A DNA stretch of 53,436 nt from Sphingomonadales bacterium (GCA_016872215.1 VHAX01000012.1:1-53436), one strand, 5' to 3'; positions 1 through 8,216 are shown, numbered from the stretch's first letter. Made by a program: numbers and translations. The notes: generated by a model from the letters alone, not told the origin.

Positions 1-81
1 AGCGCCTTGAATGTAAATCGCTTTGAAAAAAAGTGTGTGCAAACTTGACACGATACACCTTCGGACGGACAAAAGGGCATC

Positions 82-214
82 CGGTAACACACGTCTTGCG
101 CCATTGCCGGTGACGTTCTAAAAATGAGCTTTTATGTACGCAAAAATATTTTATATTGGTTGACAGTTTCTGGTACGCAATCGGCAACGAGCGCAAGGCG
201 TGGGAACGTTATGC
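82..214 (+). other. Candidate integron attC recombination site (left)
   Basis: The right edge carries the core-like heptamer GTTATGC (208-214). The left edge carries CGGTAAC (82-88), which shares TAAC with its reverse complement GCATAAC. Inside these, GTCTTGCGC (93-101) pairs with GCGCAAGGC (191-199), allowing one G-T pair. Nested core boxes and arms with variable DNA between them are the architecture of attC. The spacer lengths on the two sides differ, and no integrase gene is in the window, so this is only a candidate. Positions 1-81 hold no supportable gene; a short open frame runs to a stop at 46-48. Confidence 0.35.
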
Positions 215-251
215 GGCATGCTAGGACGACCGTAATCACGCCATAATCTAA

Positions 252-281
252 TTGACAGTTAGACCTTTTTGATTATATTTG
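252..281 (+). promoter_or_regulatory. Bacteroidota-type promoter of the PIN gene
   Basis: TTG at 252-254 and TATATTTG at 274-281 are separated by 19 bases. They match the -33 (TTG) and -7 (TAnnTTTG) elements of the Bacteroidota primary sigma factor. Transcription would start near 288, about 11 bases before the ATG at 299. The promoter lies inside the putative cassette, as is usual for toxin-antitoxin cassettes. Confidence 0.6.
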
Positions 282-298
282 TAATGACAAAAGAGTAA

Positions 299-763
299 AT
301 GAAACAGAGAATTTACATAGACACATCGGTAGTTGGCGGTTACTTTGACGAAGAGTTTAAAGAGGCTACAACTATGCTGTTTGACAGGCTCAATAAAAAC
401 GAAATAATCTTTGTAGTTTCTGACCTACTTGACCTTGAATTATTAAACGCACCACAACATGTTCGACAACTTTTACATAATTATACGACGGACAAATTTC
501 ATCGAATAGAATTGACAGAAGAAGCAATAAAATTGGCTGAAACTTATATCAACGAAAAAGTAGTTGGTAAAACAAGTTTGGAAGACTGCCGACACATTGC
601 CTTAGCGACCATTCACAAAGTGGACGTTTTAGCAAGTTGGAATTTTAAACATATCGTAAACCTTGACAGAATTAAGGGCTACAATTCTGTAAATATGCGA
701 CTTGGTTATTCAATTATAGAAATCAGAAGCCCAAAAGACCTTGTAAATTATGGAAACGACTAA
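299..763 (+). CDS. PIN-domain ribonuclease toxin (VapC-like)
   Basis: This 154-residue protein has the PIN-domain layout of a metal-dependent RNase toxin. The opening strand is IYIDTSVVGGYFD with Asp8; an acidic helix carries Glu47 (DLELLNAP); DCRHIALAT carries Asp96; and LASWNFKHIVN supplies the last polar site (Asn115). These match the usual D-E-D-(D/N) metal-binding set. Length is normal for the family. The gene is AT-rich compared with the downstream core. Its last 14 bases overlap the next small gene, which is probably the antitoxin. It has its own promoter at 252-281. The fold is clear; toxicity and RNA target are inferred. Confidence 0.8.
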   Translation: MKQRIYIDTSVVGGYFDEEFKEATTMLFDRLNKNEIIFVVSDLLDLELLNAPQHVRQLLHNYTTDKFHRIELTEEAIKLAETYINEKVVGKTSLEDCRHIALATIHKVDVLASWNFKHIVNLDRIKGYNSVNMRLGYSIIEIRSPKDLVNYGND

Positions 764-911
764 AAAAGAAAAACAGTTTGACGCAGTAAAAATGATGAGA
801 GACATCAGAGATAAAATAAGCTCTGAAACTCAAAATATGACTTTTGACGAGTTGAAAGCATATATCAAACAAAAACTTGCAGACAGTAAAACTAAACTCG
901 TTGGACAGTAG
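750..911 (+). CDS. Small antitoxin-like partner of the PIN toxin
   Basis: This 53-residue ORF starts at the ATG at 750, inside the end of the PIN gene (14-base overlap, different frame), and stops at the TAG at 909-911. The product is charged and probably helical: a lysine-rich start, then FDAVKMMRDIRDKISSET, then a TFDELKAYIKQKL segment. Small proteins of this kind accompany PIN genes in Bacteroidota, from memory. It has no obvious DNA-binding fold. The overlap implies translational coupling. Toxin-first order is the reverse of classical vapBC. The antitoxin role is inferred from size, position and overlap. Confidence 0.6.
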   Translation: METTKKEKQFDAVKMMRDIRDKISSETQNMTFDELKAYIKQKLADSKTKLVGQ

Positions 912-934
912 CAAAGACAAAAGAAAGCACGGTC

Positions 935-1013
935 GCATAACAGCGTGCAAGCGCCATAGCCTTGCCGCAGGCGCAGCACAAGGCTACGATCGCCTCCAAG
1001 CCTACCGTTGGGT
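935..1013 (+). other. Candidate integron attC recombination site (right)
   Basis: GCATAAC (935-941) matches the reverse complement of the GTTATGC box at 208-214, and GTTGGGT (1007-1013) fits the GTTRRRY consensus. Between them TAGCCTTG (957-964) pairs exactly with CAAGGCTA (979-986), forming an imperfect hairpin element of about 79 bases. It begins 23 bases after the antitoxin stop, where a cassette attC should lie. Together with the left candidate it would delimit one toxin-antitoxin cassette. Confidence 0.45.
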
Positions 1014-1111
1014 GCAAGTGTAAAAAAGACAACCCAACAAGCGACTAACTAGCTGACAAATAAGGAATTTAGAAGCAAAAAATTGTTTTGCGGTGTAAAA
1101 GCCGTATTTTT

Positions 1112-1128
1112 ACCGCATGCTATGCGGT
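1112..1128. other. Hairpin just upstream of the fic start
   Basis: ACCGCAT (1112-1118) and ATGCGGT (1122-1128) are perfect inverted arms around a 3-base loop, 8 bases before the ATG at 1136. The hairpin could block or regulate translation or bind a protein. The rest of 1014-1135 shows nothing I can name. Confidence 0.4.
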
Positions 1129-1135
1129 GCTAATT

Positions 1136-2254
1136 ATGTACATGCACGAAAGAAAAAATTGGACAAACTTCTTTTGGGATAACGATAAGTTATCACCTAT
1201 CTTGGCTTCTGTAAGGCATTTACAAGGACGTTTATTGGGCCGTATGGAAACTTTAGGTTTCGATTTTATAGAAAGTGCCACTTTGGAATCGCTTATATTG
1301 GATGTTGTAGACACATCAAGAATTGAAGGTGAATTTTTAAATCCCGAACTTGTTCGCTCGTCTATCGCCCGAAAATGAGGTATTGAAAATGCTGATTTTA
1401 CAAGGACACCGCGAAACATTGAAGGAATTGTTGATGTCATTTTAGATGCTACACAAAACTTCGAAAAACCACTCTCAGAAACACGCCTTTTAGGTTGGCA
1501 TAATTCACTTTTTCAAACAGGTTTTAGTGGTTATCAGCAAATAGATGTTGCCAAATATCGTTCTGGCGGTATGAAGGTAGTTTCGGGCAATTTTGGTAAA
1601 GAAAAAATACATTTTGAAGCACCATCAGCCGACAGGGTTCCGCACGAAACAGAACAATTTTTAAATTGGTTGAATAGTGATACAAGTTTGGATTTAGTTC
1701 TAAAATCTATCATTGCGCACTTTTGGTTTGTTACAATTCACCCTTTTGATGATGGCAATGGACGAATAGCGAGAGCGATTTTAGATATGTGGTTAGCAAA
1801 AAGCGATAATAGTAAAATTCGTTTTTACAGCTTATCAAACCAAATCTTCAAAGAGCATAAACACTATAACAACATTATTGAAGAAGCACAAAAAGGAACA
1901 TCGGACATCACAAAATATTTAGAATGGTTTCTTGGTTGTTTTGAAAGAGCCTTAATAGCAAGTGAACAAAATTTGGAAATCATTTTGGATAAAGCACACT
2001 TTTGGGAAAGACACAAGTCAACAAACATTAATGAAAGACAACGGCTTGTAATTAATTATCTTTATGACAATTACAGTAAAGAAGTGGGATTTTTACGAAC
2101 ATCAACCTACGCTAAACTTACCAAATGTTCGACAGATACAGCTTTGCGAGATTTGCAAGATTTAGTTGCAAAGGAAATGTTGAAAGCAGAAGACAGTGGA
2201 AAGAAAACAAATTACGTTGTTATAAGTCCGAAAAAAATAAAAATCCCTAAATGA
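1136..2254 (+). pseudogene. Fic family protein (DUF4172 plus Fic), broken by one in-frame TGA
   Basis: Read through a single TGA at 1376-1378, this is a continuous 372-codon frame. It has an N-terminal DUF4172-like domain (WDNDKLSPILASVRHLQGRL) and the Fic active-site motif HPFDDGNGRIAR at residues 202-213, with catalytic His202. Fic enzymes usually transfer AMP from ATP onto target proteins. TSRIEG at 60-65 fits the inhibitory (S/T)xxxE(G/N) motif, so this would be a self-inhibited class II Fic. The TGA is codon 81, directly after RSSIARK, where relatives usually have Leu, so one substitution (for example TTA to TGA) explains it. A fragment starting at 1571 would keep the catalytic motif but lose the inhibitory helix. 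I chose ATG 1136; ATG 1142 is also possible. Confidence 0.8.
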
Positions 2255-2312
2255 AGTTTGGTCTCTTTGGCTCATTCGGGGATTGAGTTTTATTGGGGTA
2301 CTTTCAAGAGGA

Positions 2313-3308
2313 TTAAAAAGGCGATTCATTCGTATCGCTTTCGGCATCCGTTGCCGATTTCCATATCGTCCAGGCTTCTTCGGCTTGGTGTTCGAGCATA
2401 CCGATTCCCCCGCATACGTGTAGGCCGCAATCGAGTGCATATTGCATGAGTGGGGTGATTTCTGGGGTATACACCAGATCAAACAGCAGGGTGGATGCCC
2501 GACAATGGCTTAGGTCGATGGGTAGTCGTTGACCAGCGAAACCGGGGTCCATTCCCAAGGGGGTGCAGTGTACCAGTAAATCGTAGTCCTCCCATGGCAC
2601 CGAACCAAGCGCATCGTAGGTGAACCGCCGGGCACCGGCGAAAGCACCTGGAATGGGCGGTGATCCTTGCAGGCTCGCGGGGTCACCCCATGCCTGCGTT
2701 AAATCAGTGCTGTCCACCGCCTCAGGTGTAGCGCGAACCAACTGGTCAAATGAAATCCCCAAATCCCTCAATGCCCAGGCAACGGCACGCGCCGACCCAC
2801 CTGAGCCCAAAATAAGGGCTCTGCGGTGCTTCAAAATCCTAGCCGGCCCGGGAGCAGCCGGCCCGGGAGCAGCCTGCCCGGGAGCGGCCGGCATAGAATC
2901 AGCCGGTCCTCGAGTAGCCGGCACAGCTGCAGCCAACTCAGAATCGACCTCCGCCATGGCCCGACACAAAGCAGCGGCGAACCCCCCCACATCGGTGTTG
3001 TAGCCGGTGATTTGCATGCCATCGCCATAACGATCATTTCTTCGGATCAACAGCGTATTTGCCGCGCCAATGCGTGAAGCGGACGGGTGCAAGGCATCAC
3101 ACAAGGATAAAACAGCGGTTTTGTGGGGAATCGTTGCATTCAAACCCACGATATCGGGGTTCGCGAGCAAAAAAGAACGCAAAACCGAAACATTGGGCAT
3201 GGGAAATAAGTCGTAGCGCACGGGAATGCCGTCGCGTTCAGCAAAGCGGGCAAAGAGGCGGGGCGACCACGAGTGCGAAACCGGAAAGCCAATCAGCCCC
3301 AACCGCAT
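2313..3308 (-). CDS. aroE: Shikimate dehydrogenase with a PAAPG repeat insertion
   Basis: AroE reduces 3-dehydroshikimate to shikimate with NADPH. Visible hallmarks are the shikimate-binding SHSWSP (11-16), NATIPHK with catalytic Lys63, GYNTD with Asp106, the nucleotide-binding LGSGGSARAVAWAL (from about 168) and the late LEHQAEEAW motif. At 331 residues it is longer than the usual 250-290. The excess sits at about 124-158 between the two domains and consists of degenerate PAAPG pentapeptides encoded by 15-bp tandem repeats. The ATG shares one base with the stop of the upstream DUF368 gene, so it is translationally coupled. It is the last gene of the run from tatA. aroK lies separately at 42262. 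Confidence 0.93.
   Translation of the reverse strand: MRLGLIGFPVSHSWSPRLFARFAERDGIPVRYDLFPMPNVSVLRSFLLANPDIVGLNATIPHKTAVLSLCDALHPSASRIGAANTLLIRRNDRYGDGMQITGYNTDVGGFAAALCRAMAEVDSELAAAVPATRGPADSMPAAPGQAAPGPAAPGPARILKHRRALILGSGGSARAVAWALRDLGISFDQLVRATPEAVDSTDLTQAWGDPASLQGSPPIPGAFAGARRFTYDALGSVPWEDYDLLVHCTPLGMDPGFAGQRLPIDLSHCRASTLLFDLVYTPEITPLMQYALDCGLHVCGGIGMLEHQAEEAWTIWKSATDAESDTNESPF
2843..2932. repeat. 15-bp tandem repeat inside aroE (6 units)
   Basis: Six contiguous 15-base units begin at 2843, 2858, 2873, 2888, 2903 and 2918. The first two are identical (CCGGCCCGGGAGCAG), the third nearly so, and the last three are diverged but keep the CC(G/T)G start and AG end. They encode about six PAAPG-like pentapeptides in AroE, so any change in copy number keeps the frame. 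Confidence 0.9.
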
Positions 3309-4249
3309 TAGGCCGATTTACGGCTCCCCATTCGCTCCAGGAGAAAGACCAATGCAGCACCCATCAACGCCACCAACAACGCCATACCCCATTCCGCAGA
3401 GAAGCCAGTAATCTCCTCATATCGGGTAGGCCATAAATTGCGTTCGGTCAAAGCATGCACCTTTCCCTTCGAATCGAGGTAGGTTTGAATCGGCACCTTC
3501 CACGGCCAAACTTTGTTGAGCGAGCCCAACATGAAGCCCGCCAAAACAGCAATGGTGAAGTTACGGTAGCGTTGAAGCAGCCAATGCAGCAAATGAGAGA
3601 ATGAAGTAATCCCCACCACCATCCCTACGCTAAAGAGCAATATTACCTCCAATCGGAACTCATTGAGGGATTCCAAAATAAAGCGGTATTTCCCCAAAAG
3701 CAACAAGATAAAACTCCCACTTATCCCAGGCAGAATCATGGCACAAATGGCGATGGCACCACTCAACATGATGAACCACCAGGTCTCCGGGCTTTGAGAC
3801 GGACTCACGGTAGTGATCCAAAAGGCCACAGCTGCACCCAACACAAACAAACTCACCATTCCAGGTCCAAAACGTTCGATCTGTTTACCAACCGACCAAA
3901 TAGAGGCCAAAACCAGTCCAAAAAAGAAAGACCACAACAAAATGGGTTGGTGCTCCATCAGGTACAAAACCAATTTGGAGAGGCTCAACAGACTCAAGGC
4001 AATCCCCGACCCCAATACCAATATAAAGGCCAGGTTCATATGGGCCCATAAATCAGCGAAACGACCCTTCAGCAGCAACTGCAAGGCCGTCAAATTCGCC
4101 GAACGTATGCTGTTCAATAACTCATCATAAATACCAGTGATGAATGCTATGGTGCCGCCCGATACGCCCGGTACCACATCGGCAGCACCCATGGCCACAC
4201 CTTTTAAAAACAAGATCAGTCGATCCATCAGCGCAGTTGGGGCACTCAT
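3308..4249 (-). CDS. DUF368 membrane protein, putative undecaprenyl-phosphate transporter
   Basis: This 313-residue polytopic membrane protein has the two DUF368 signatures: GAADVVPGVSGGT near residue 21 and ILPGISGSF in the second half. The paired motifs suggest an inverted-repeat transporter fold. DUF368 proteins (PopT group) were reported to return undecaprenyl phosphate, the lipid carrier of peptidoglycan and other envelope polymers, to the cytoplasmic face. Hydrophobic segments run nearly end to end, with a polar loop near residues 255-280. The gene begins 3 bases beyond the end of the ComA-like gene and its stop shares a base with the aroE start. Confidence 0.85.
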   Translation of the reverse strand: MSAPTALMDRLILFLKGVAMGAADVVPGVSGGTIAFITGIYDELLNSIRSANLTALQLLLKGRFADLWAHMNLAFILVLGSGIALSLLSLSKLVLYLMEHQPILLWSFFFGLVLASIWSVGKQIERFGPGMVSLFVLGAAVAFWITTVSPSQSPETWWFIMLSGAIAICAMILPGISGSFILLLLGKYRFILESLNEFRLEVILLFSVGMVVGITSFSHLLHWLLQRYRNFTIAVLAGFMLGSLNKVWPWKVPIQTYLDSKGKVHALTERNLWPTRYEEITGFSAEWGMALLVALMGAALVFLLERMGSRKSA

Positions 4250-5007
4250 TTGGGCAAGAAATGATGGAAGGTGTCGCTTCGAAGGCCCAAACGAAGGGTC
4301 TCAAGAGGAATGACGTCATTCGATGCGATGTTGCCTAAATTCACATTGCAACCAATTAATTTGATGAACCAGGTTTGCTGCGCCTTATGCGGTGCCTCCC
4401 ACAATATTTTCTCAGCGGGGATTTGGGTGAGGATTTCATCCACCAAACCCGAACGAACCTCACCTGTGGAACGGAAAATACCGACATTACCGGCCTCCCG
4501 GGCTTCGGCAATCACCCGCTCCGAACCGGCCTCCAATTCGGCCTTCATCATGGCAATCCACTTGTAGGGTGCAATAATTTTTTCGGCATCTTTGGAGCCA
4601 ACCTCCGACAACACCCGGAAATCCTGCGCGAAAGAGCGGATGTGGGCGCATTTGTCCTCGTGGGCCATCTCAAGAGAACCATCCGAGATCTCTACATACT
4701 CCATGTTGAAGCGCTGAAGAATGCGCCGGAACTCACCGATTTGGTTGCGGATTAAAAACAGCTCAAAGAGAGTGCCACCAAAATAGCAGGGTACGCCCGC
4801 CGAGCGGTACAATTCCAGTTTTTCGGTCATATTAGGCGATAAATACGAGGTGGCCCACCCCAGTTTCACGAAGTCGATGTAAGCGGCCGAAGTGCTTAGC
4901 AGGTCTTCAGCCTCGCGGGTACTCAGGCCTTTGTCCATGACCATTGTGAGGCCCGATGTGCGTGGTTTCTCTGATCGCGGTGGAATATGGGATAAATGAT
5001 AATGCAT
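4246..5007 (-). CDS. comA: Phosphosulfolactate synthase (ComA family)
   Basis: This 253-residue TIM-barrel protein resembles ComA, which adds sulfite to phosphoenolpyruvate to give (R)-phosphosulfolactate. Family hallmarks are KPRTSGLTMVMDKGLS near residue 14, DFVKLGWATSYL, YVEISDGSLEM, LSEVGSKDAEKI and EAREAGNVGIFRSTGEVR. In methanogens the reaction opens coenzyme M synthesis, and in Bacillus it serves spore sulfolactate. A bacteroidotal use is unclear. No comB, comC or sulfolactate-cleaving gene is in the window. It starts 3 bases after the TPR gene stop and overlaps the DUF368 start by 4 bases, so the genes are co-transcribed. Family is confident; the in vivo product is not. Confidence 0.82.
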   Translation of the reverse strand: MHYHLSHIPPRSEKPRTSGLTMVMDKGLSTREAEDLLSTSAAYIDFVKLGWATSYLSPNMTEKLELYRSAGVPCYFGGTLFELFLIRNQIGEFRRILQRFNMEYVEISDGSLEMAHEDKCAHIRSFAQDFRVLSEVGSKDAEKIIAPYKWIAMMKAELEAGSERVIAEAREAGNVGIFRSTGEVRSGLVDEILTQIPAEKILWEAPHKAQQTWFIKLIGCNVNLGNIASNDVIPLETLRLGLRSDTFHHFLPK

Positions 5008-5010
5008 AGG

Positions 5011-6438
5011 TTAGCGGTACTTGTTGATCAATGAAACAAAACTCTTCAGTCGCCGGGCCTCGGGCGCGGCATCCAAAAAAGCATCAAAGCCCCCGGGCTC
5101 CAAATCTAGGGCAGTTTGCAGGGTTTGCAGCGCATCCGTTCGCATACCATTGTTGAGGTAACAGGCCGCCTGCAAAAAGAAAAAGAGTCCGTTTTGGGCG
5201 TGCATCTCTTCCCCTTCAGCCAGGACGACTTGCGCCTTGATGGGTTCACCGGTATCGAAATACAATTCGGCCATAAGGAGCCGCCCCCCGAGTGAGGCGG
5301 GATTCAGCGATAGTACTTTCGCCAGGGCCGATTCGGCCTCCTGTAAATTGCGGAGTTCCATGCAAACCTCCGCCAGGCAAAACCAGTAGTTCTCCTCCGA
5401 AGGATCCAGATCGGCTGCCTTGCGGAAATGGTCGGCCGCCTGCATGAACTGTCGGGCGTTTCGTTCGCAGTTGCCGAGTCCATACCAGGCATCAGCGTAA
5501 TCTGGCTCGATCGACAGGGTTTCTCCGAAAAATTTACGTGCCTGGGGGAATTCGCCTTTTTTTTCGTGACATATGCCGACGCCACACAGGAGAATGGGGT
5601 CGGTCGGATTGAGTTTAAGTCCCTCGCACATCGACTCATACGCCTTGTCGACCTGCTTGAGGTTCAGGTAGGTCAGTCCCTGGTGATAATGGGCCAGAGC
5701 AATGGACGGGTCGATGGTGATCGAGTAGTCGAAGGCCTTCAGCGCCCGCTCGAAGAGTCCCGTGTCGTTGTAGAACGTGCCCAAATATTGCCAGGCGTGG
5801 GCGTTGTAGGGTTCCTCATCGATGATCTTCTGGTAGCGGTTGATGGCTCCATCGATGTCCTCCAGTTCCTGATAGGCCATGGCCATATCCAGCATGGCCC
5901 TTTCCCGGATTTCATTATCCTCTGTGGGCTCCAGGAGCACCTGGTTAGCCATATTCAGGGCTTCTTGGTAATTGCCCAGAGTGTTGTAGATCCCCGCGAG
6001 TATTCCCATCGTGAGCACATCTGTGTTTCCCGATAGTTCCAAAGTGGTTTTCAGATAACTCTCGGCCTTCTCCCATTCGCCCTTGAGCAGGTTAATGCGT
6101 CCGTACACACGGTAGTATTCCATTTCCTGCTCCCCTGTGTCCCTCACCTGCGTCATCAATTCCTCAGCCTCGTCCAGCATATCTTTGTCGAGCAGCAGAT
6201 TAGCCTGACGAATCAAAAAAAAGTTGGATTCGGGATACATGCGCCGGCCCATTTCAGCCACAACCTCTTCCTGCTCCAGATCCTGCATTTCGAGGAAATA
6301 ATCACAAAGGCTGCTCAGTTCGTCCTCCATAAAAAAGGCGGATTCCCCGTTTGCGACCGATGACTGATAGCGTTCCAGCAGTTCTAAAATATACTCATTG
6401 GAAGCGGAGTCATCGTCATCTTCGTCGTCGTTAAACAT
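5011..6438 (-). CDS. Tetratricopeptide-repeat protein
   Basis: This 475-residue, mostly soluble and acidic protein consists of about ten TPR units from about residue 60 to 450. Repeated signatures include AWQYLGTFYNDTGLFERALKA, ALAHYHQGLTYLNLKQVDKA and ADAWYGLGNCERNARQFMQA. The N-terminus is strongly acidic (DDEDDDDS). There is no signal peptide, so it is probably a cytoplasmic scaffold. It lies between gatA and comA on the same strand with 3 bases to comA. Binding partners cannot be told from the sequence. Confidence 0.88.
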   Translation of the reverse strand: MFNDDEDDDDSASNEYILELLERYQSSVANGESAFFMEDELSSLCDYFLEMQDLEQEEVVAEMGRRMYPESNFFLIRQANLLLDKDMLDEAEELMTQVRDTGEQEMEYYRVYGRINLLKGEWEKAESYLKTTLELSGNTDVLTMGILAGIYNTLGNYQEALNMANQVLLEPTEDNEIRERAMLDMAMAYQELEDIDGAINRYQKIIDEEPYNAHAWQYLGTFYNDTGLFERALKAFDYSITIDPSIALAHYHQGLTYLNLKQVDKAYESMCEGLKLNPTDPILLCGVGICHEKKGEFPQARKFFGETLSIEPDYADAWYGLGNCERNARQFMQAADHFRKAADLDPSEENYWFCLAEVCMELRNLQEAESALAKVLSLNPASLGGRLLMAELYFDTGEPIKAQVVLAEGEEMHAQNGLFFFLQAACYLNNGMRTDALQTLQTALDLEPGGFDAFLDAAPEARRLKSFVSLINKYR

Positions 6439-6523
6439 AGGCGCAATTAGGCAGGAGGAGTGGGATAATCAGGAAATAAATATAGGTGACGCACGCTGCT
6501 TCACCAACTTCAGGTCGTAAAAG

Positions 6524-7978
6524 TTATGCATCTAATGGTGTTGAAACAGCTCGGTGGGGATGGAGTATGGCCGCCATTCTCAAAAGTTGGCCTTCTTCCC
6601 AGGGCCTGCCCATCAACTGTATGCCCAGCGGCAATCGCTCCCTGTTAAGCGCAAAAGGAACGGAAACGGCGGGGAAGCCGTTCAAATTGGCCAATACGGT
6701 AAACATGTCCTCCTTGTACATTTGCAGCGGGTCGTCCGATTTCTCGCCAAAACGAAAAGCAGCCCCCGTGGTGGTGGGCAACAGCAGTGCGTCGGCGCCC
6801 TCCAGAAGCGCATAGGATTTGTCACGCAGCAAGCGCCGTACCTTTTGGCCCTTGCTATAATACGCGTCGTAATATGCCTCACTGAGCACAAAAGTGCCCA
6901 GCATAATTCGCCGGCGCACCTCCTTGCCGAAGGCTTCCGTACGCGATTTTTTGTAGGTCTCCTCGAGGGTGGTGGCATCCGGATTTCGGTAGCCGTAATG
7001 GACACCGCTGTAGCGCGACAAATTCGAGCTGGCTTCGGCGGTAGCCAATATATAATAGGTGGGGATACTGTATTTGAGTTCGGGTAGGCTCCGGGTGATG
7101 ATTTGATGGCCCTCTGCTTTTAACCGCACCAATAGATTTTGGTAGGCCTCAAACATCTGTGGATCGAGTCCGCCCGAATCTTCCAGATCCTCCAACACCA
7201 CCAGTTTGAGTCGGCCGTTGCCTTTTGGCTCCGTCGGCATTCGGCATTCGGAGGCAGGGCGTCGACTACAAGTACCGTCGTAGTCGTCGGCCCCTGCCAT
7301 TATTTCGGTGAGCAGGGCTGCATCCTCCAGACTGTGGGTGATCGGACCAATCTGATCGAAAGACGAACCAAAAGCGATCAATCCGTGTCTCGAAATCCGG
7401 CCGTAAGTCGGTTTGAGTCCCACCACCCCACAATAGGCAGAGGGTTGACGAATCGATCCGCCAGTATCGCTGCCCAGAGCGGCGTGACAAAACCCAGCGG
7501 CTACGGCGGCTGCCGAACCACCCGACGAGCCTCCCGGAACCCGCTGTGAGTCGAGGGGGTTCAGAACCGGACCAAAGGCAGAGTTTTCGTTGGAGGAGCC
7601 CATGGCAAACTCATCGCAATTCACCCGACCTATGAAAATGGCTCCGGCATCGAAAAGTCGCTGTGTAGCCGTGGCAGAAAAAAGCGATTCAAAACCCTCC
7701 AGTATTTTCGATGAGGCACTAAATCGATGACCTTTGTAGGCGATGTTGTCCTTTAATGCCATCACCATCCCGCTCAGAGGATACCAGCGCCCCGCAACAT
7801 GCTCTGCATCCAACCAGGCAGCCCGCTCTATGGCCTCCTCGTCATAAACCTCCAAGAAAGCATTGATTTCAGGACGTTCCCTGATTCGCTTCAAAAAGGC
7901 CTGCACCATGTCAACACAGCACAACTCATCCGCCTTCAGCGCGCGTTGAAGGTCCGACAATTGGTGATAGGCGCTCAA
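6524..7978 (-). CDS. gatA: Asp/Glu-tRNA amidotransferase subunit A
   Basis: GatA is the glutaminase-amidase subunit of GatCAB, which converts misacylated Glu-tRNA(Gln) (and/or Asp-tRNA(Asn)) to the amide form. The amidase signature is intact: ALKDNIAYKG with Lys76, RVPGGSSGGSAAAVAAG with cis-Ser151, and GSDTGGSIRQPSAYCG with nucleophile Ser175. These keep the spacing of characterised GatA proteins. LKPTYGRISRHGL and SFDQIGPIT follow. At 484 residues the length is normal. The start overlaps the tatA stop by 4 bases. gatB and gatC are not in the window. Confidence 0.95.
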   Translation of the reverse strand: MSAYHQLSDLQRALKADELCCVDMVQAFLKRIRERPEINAFLEVYDEEAIERAAWLDAEHVAGRWYPLSGMVMALKDNIAYKGHRFSASSKILEGFESLFSATATQRLFDAGAIFIGRVNCDEFAMGSSNENSAFGPVLNPLDSQRVPGGSSGGSAAAVAAGFCHAALGSDTGGSIRQPSAYCGVVGLKPTYGRISRHGLIAFGSSFDQIGPITHSLEDAALLTEIMAGADDYDGTCSRRPASECRMPTEPKGNGRLKLVVLEDLEDSGGLDPQMFEAYQNLLVRLKAEGHQIITRSLPELKYSIPTYYILATAEASSNLSRYSGVHYGYRNPDATTLEETYKKSRTEAFGKEVRRRIMLGTFVLSEAYYDAYYSKGQKVRRLLRDKSYALLEGADALLLPTTTGAAFRFGEKSDDPLQMYKEDMFTVLANLNGFPAVSVPFALNRERLPLGIQLMGRPWEEGQLLRMAAILHPHRAVSTPLDA

Positions 7979-8196
7979 GGGCGACGCTCTTTGGGATCGT
8001 CGGGCGTGGTGTGCATGCCCTCTTCAATCTCGCGGCGCACTCCCGATGAGGCATCTTTAAACTCCCTGATGCCCTTCCCCAGACCCCTGGCCAGTTCGGG
8101 GATTCGTTTGGCACCGAAAAATATAAGAATCACTGAAAGGATCAGAATGAGCTCCGTCCCACCAATATTTCCGAGCAGTAAAAACATAGGGTTCAT
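7975..8196 (-). CDS. tatA: Twin-arginine translocase subunit TatA/TatE
   Basis: This 73-residue protein has the TatA layout: a short N-terminus, one transmembrane helix (about 12-27), the hinge FFGAKRIPELARGLGKGIREF with the conserved Phe-Gly, an amphipathic helix, and a charged tail ending in KERRP. TatA assembles around TatBC to move folded proteins across the inner membrane. The gene is translationally coupled to gatA (4-base overlap) and heads the run down to aroE. A good -7 element lies at 8217-8224. Confidence 0.92.
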   Translation of the reverse strand: MNPMFLLLGNIGGTELILILSVILIFFGAKRIPELARGLGKGIREFKDASSGVRREIEEGMHTTPDDPKERRP

Positions 8197-8216
8197 ATTC
8201 GAATCGGATTATCCTG

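Noticed and set aside
1-48. Tail of a coding sequence entering from the left
   Set aside because: Only about 15 open codons with no recognisable content; cannot be supported.
1376-1378. TGA in fic read as selenocysteine or recoded
   Set aside because: No SECIS-like structure was seen, relatives have Leu there, and TGA ends other genes here normally.
5428-6036. 202-codon plus-strand open frame
   Set aside because: Antisense to the TPR gene, with no own start context and no recognisable domain.
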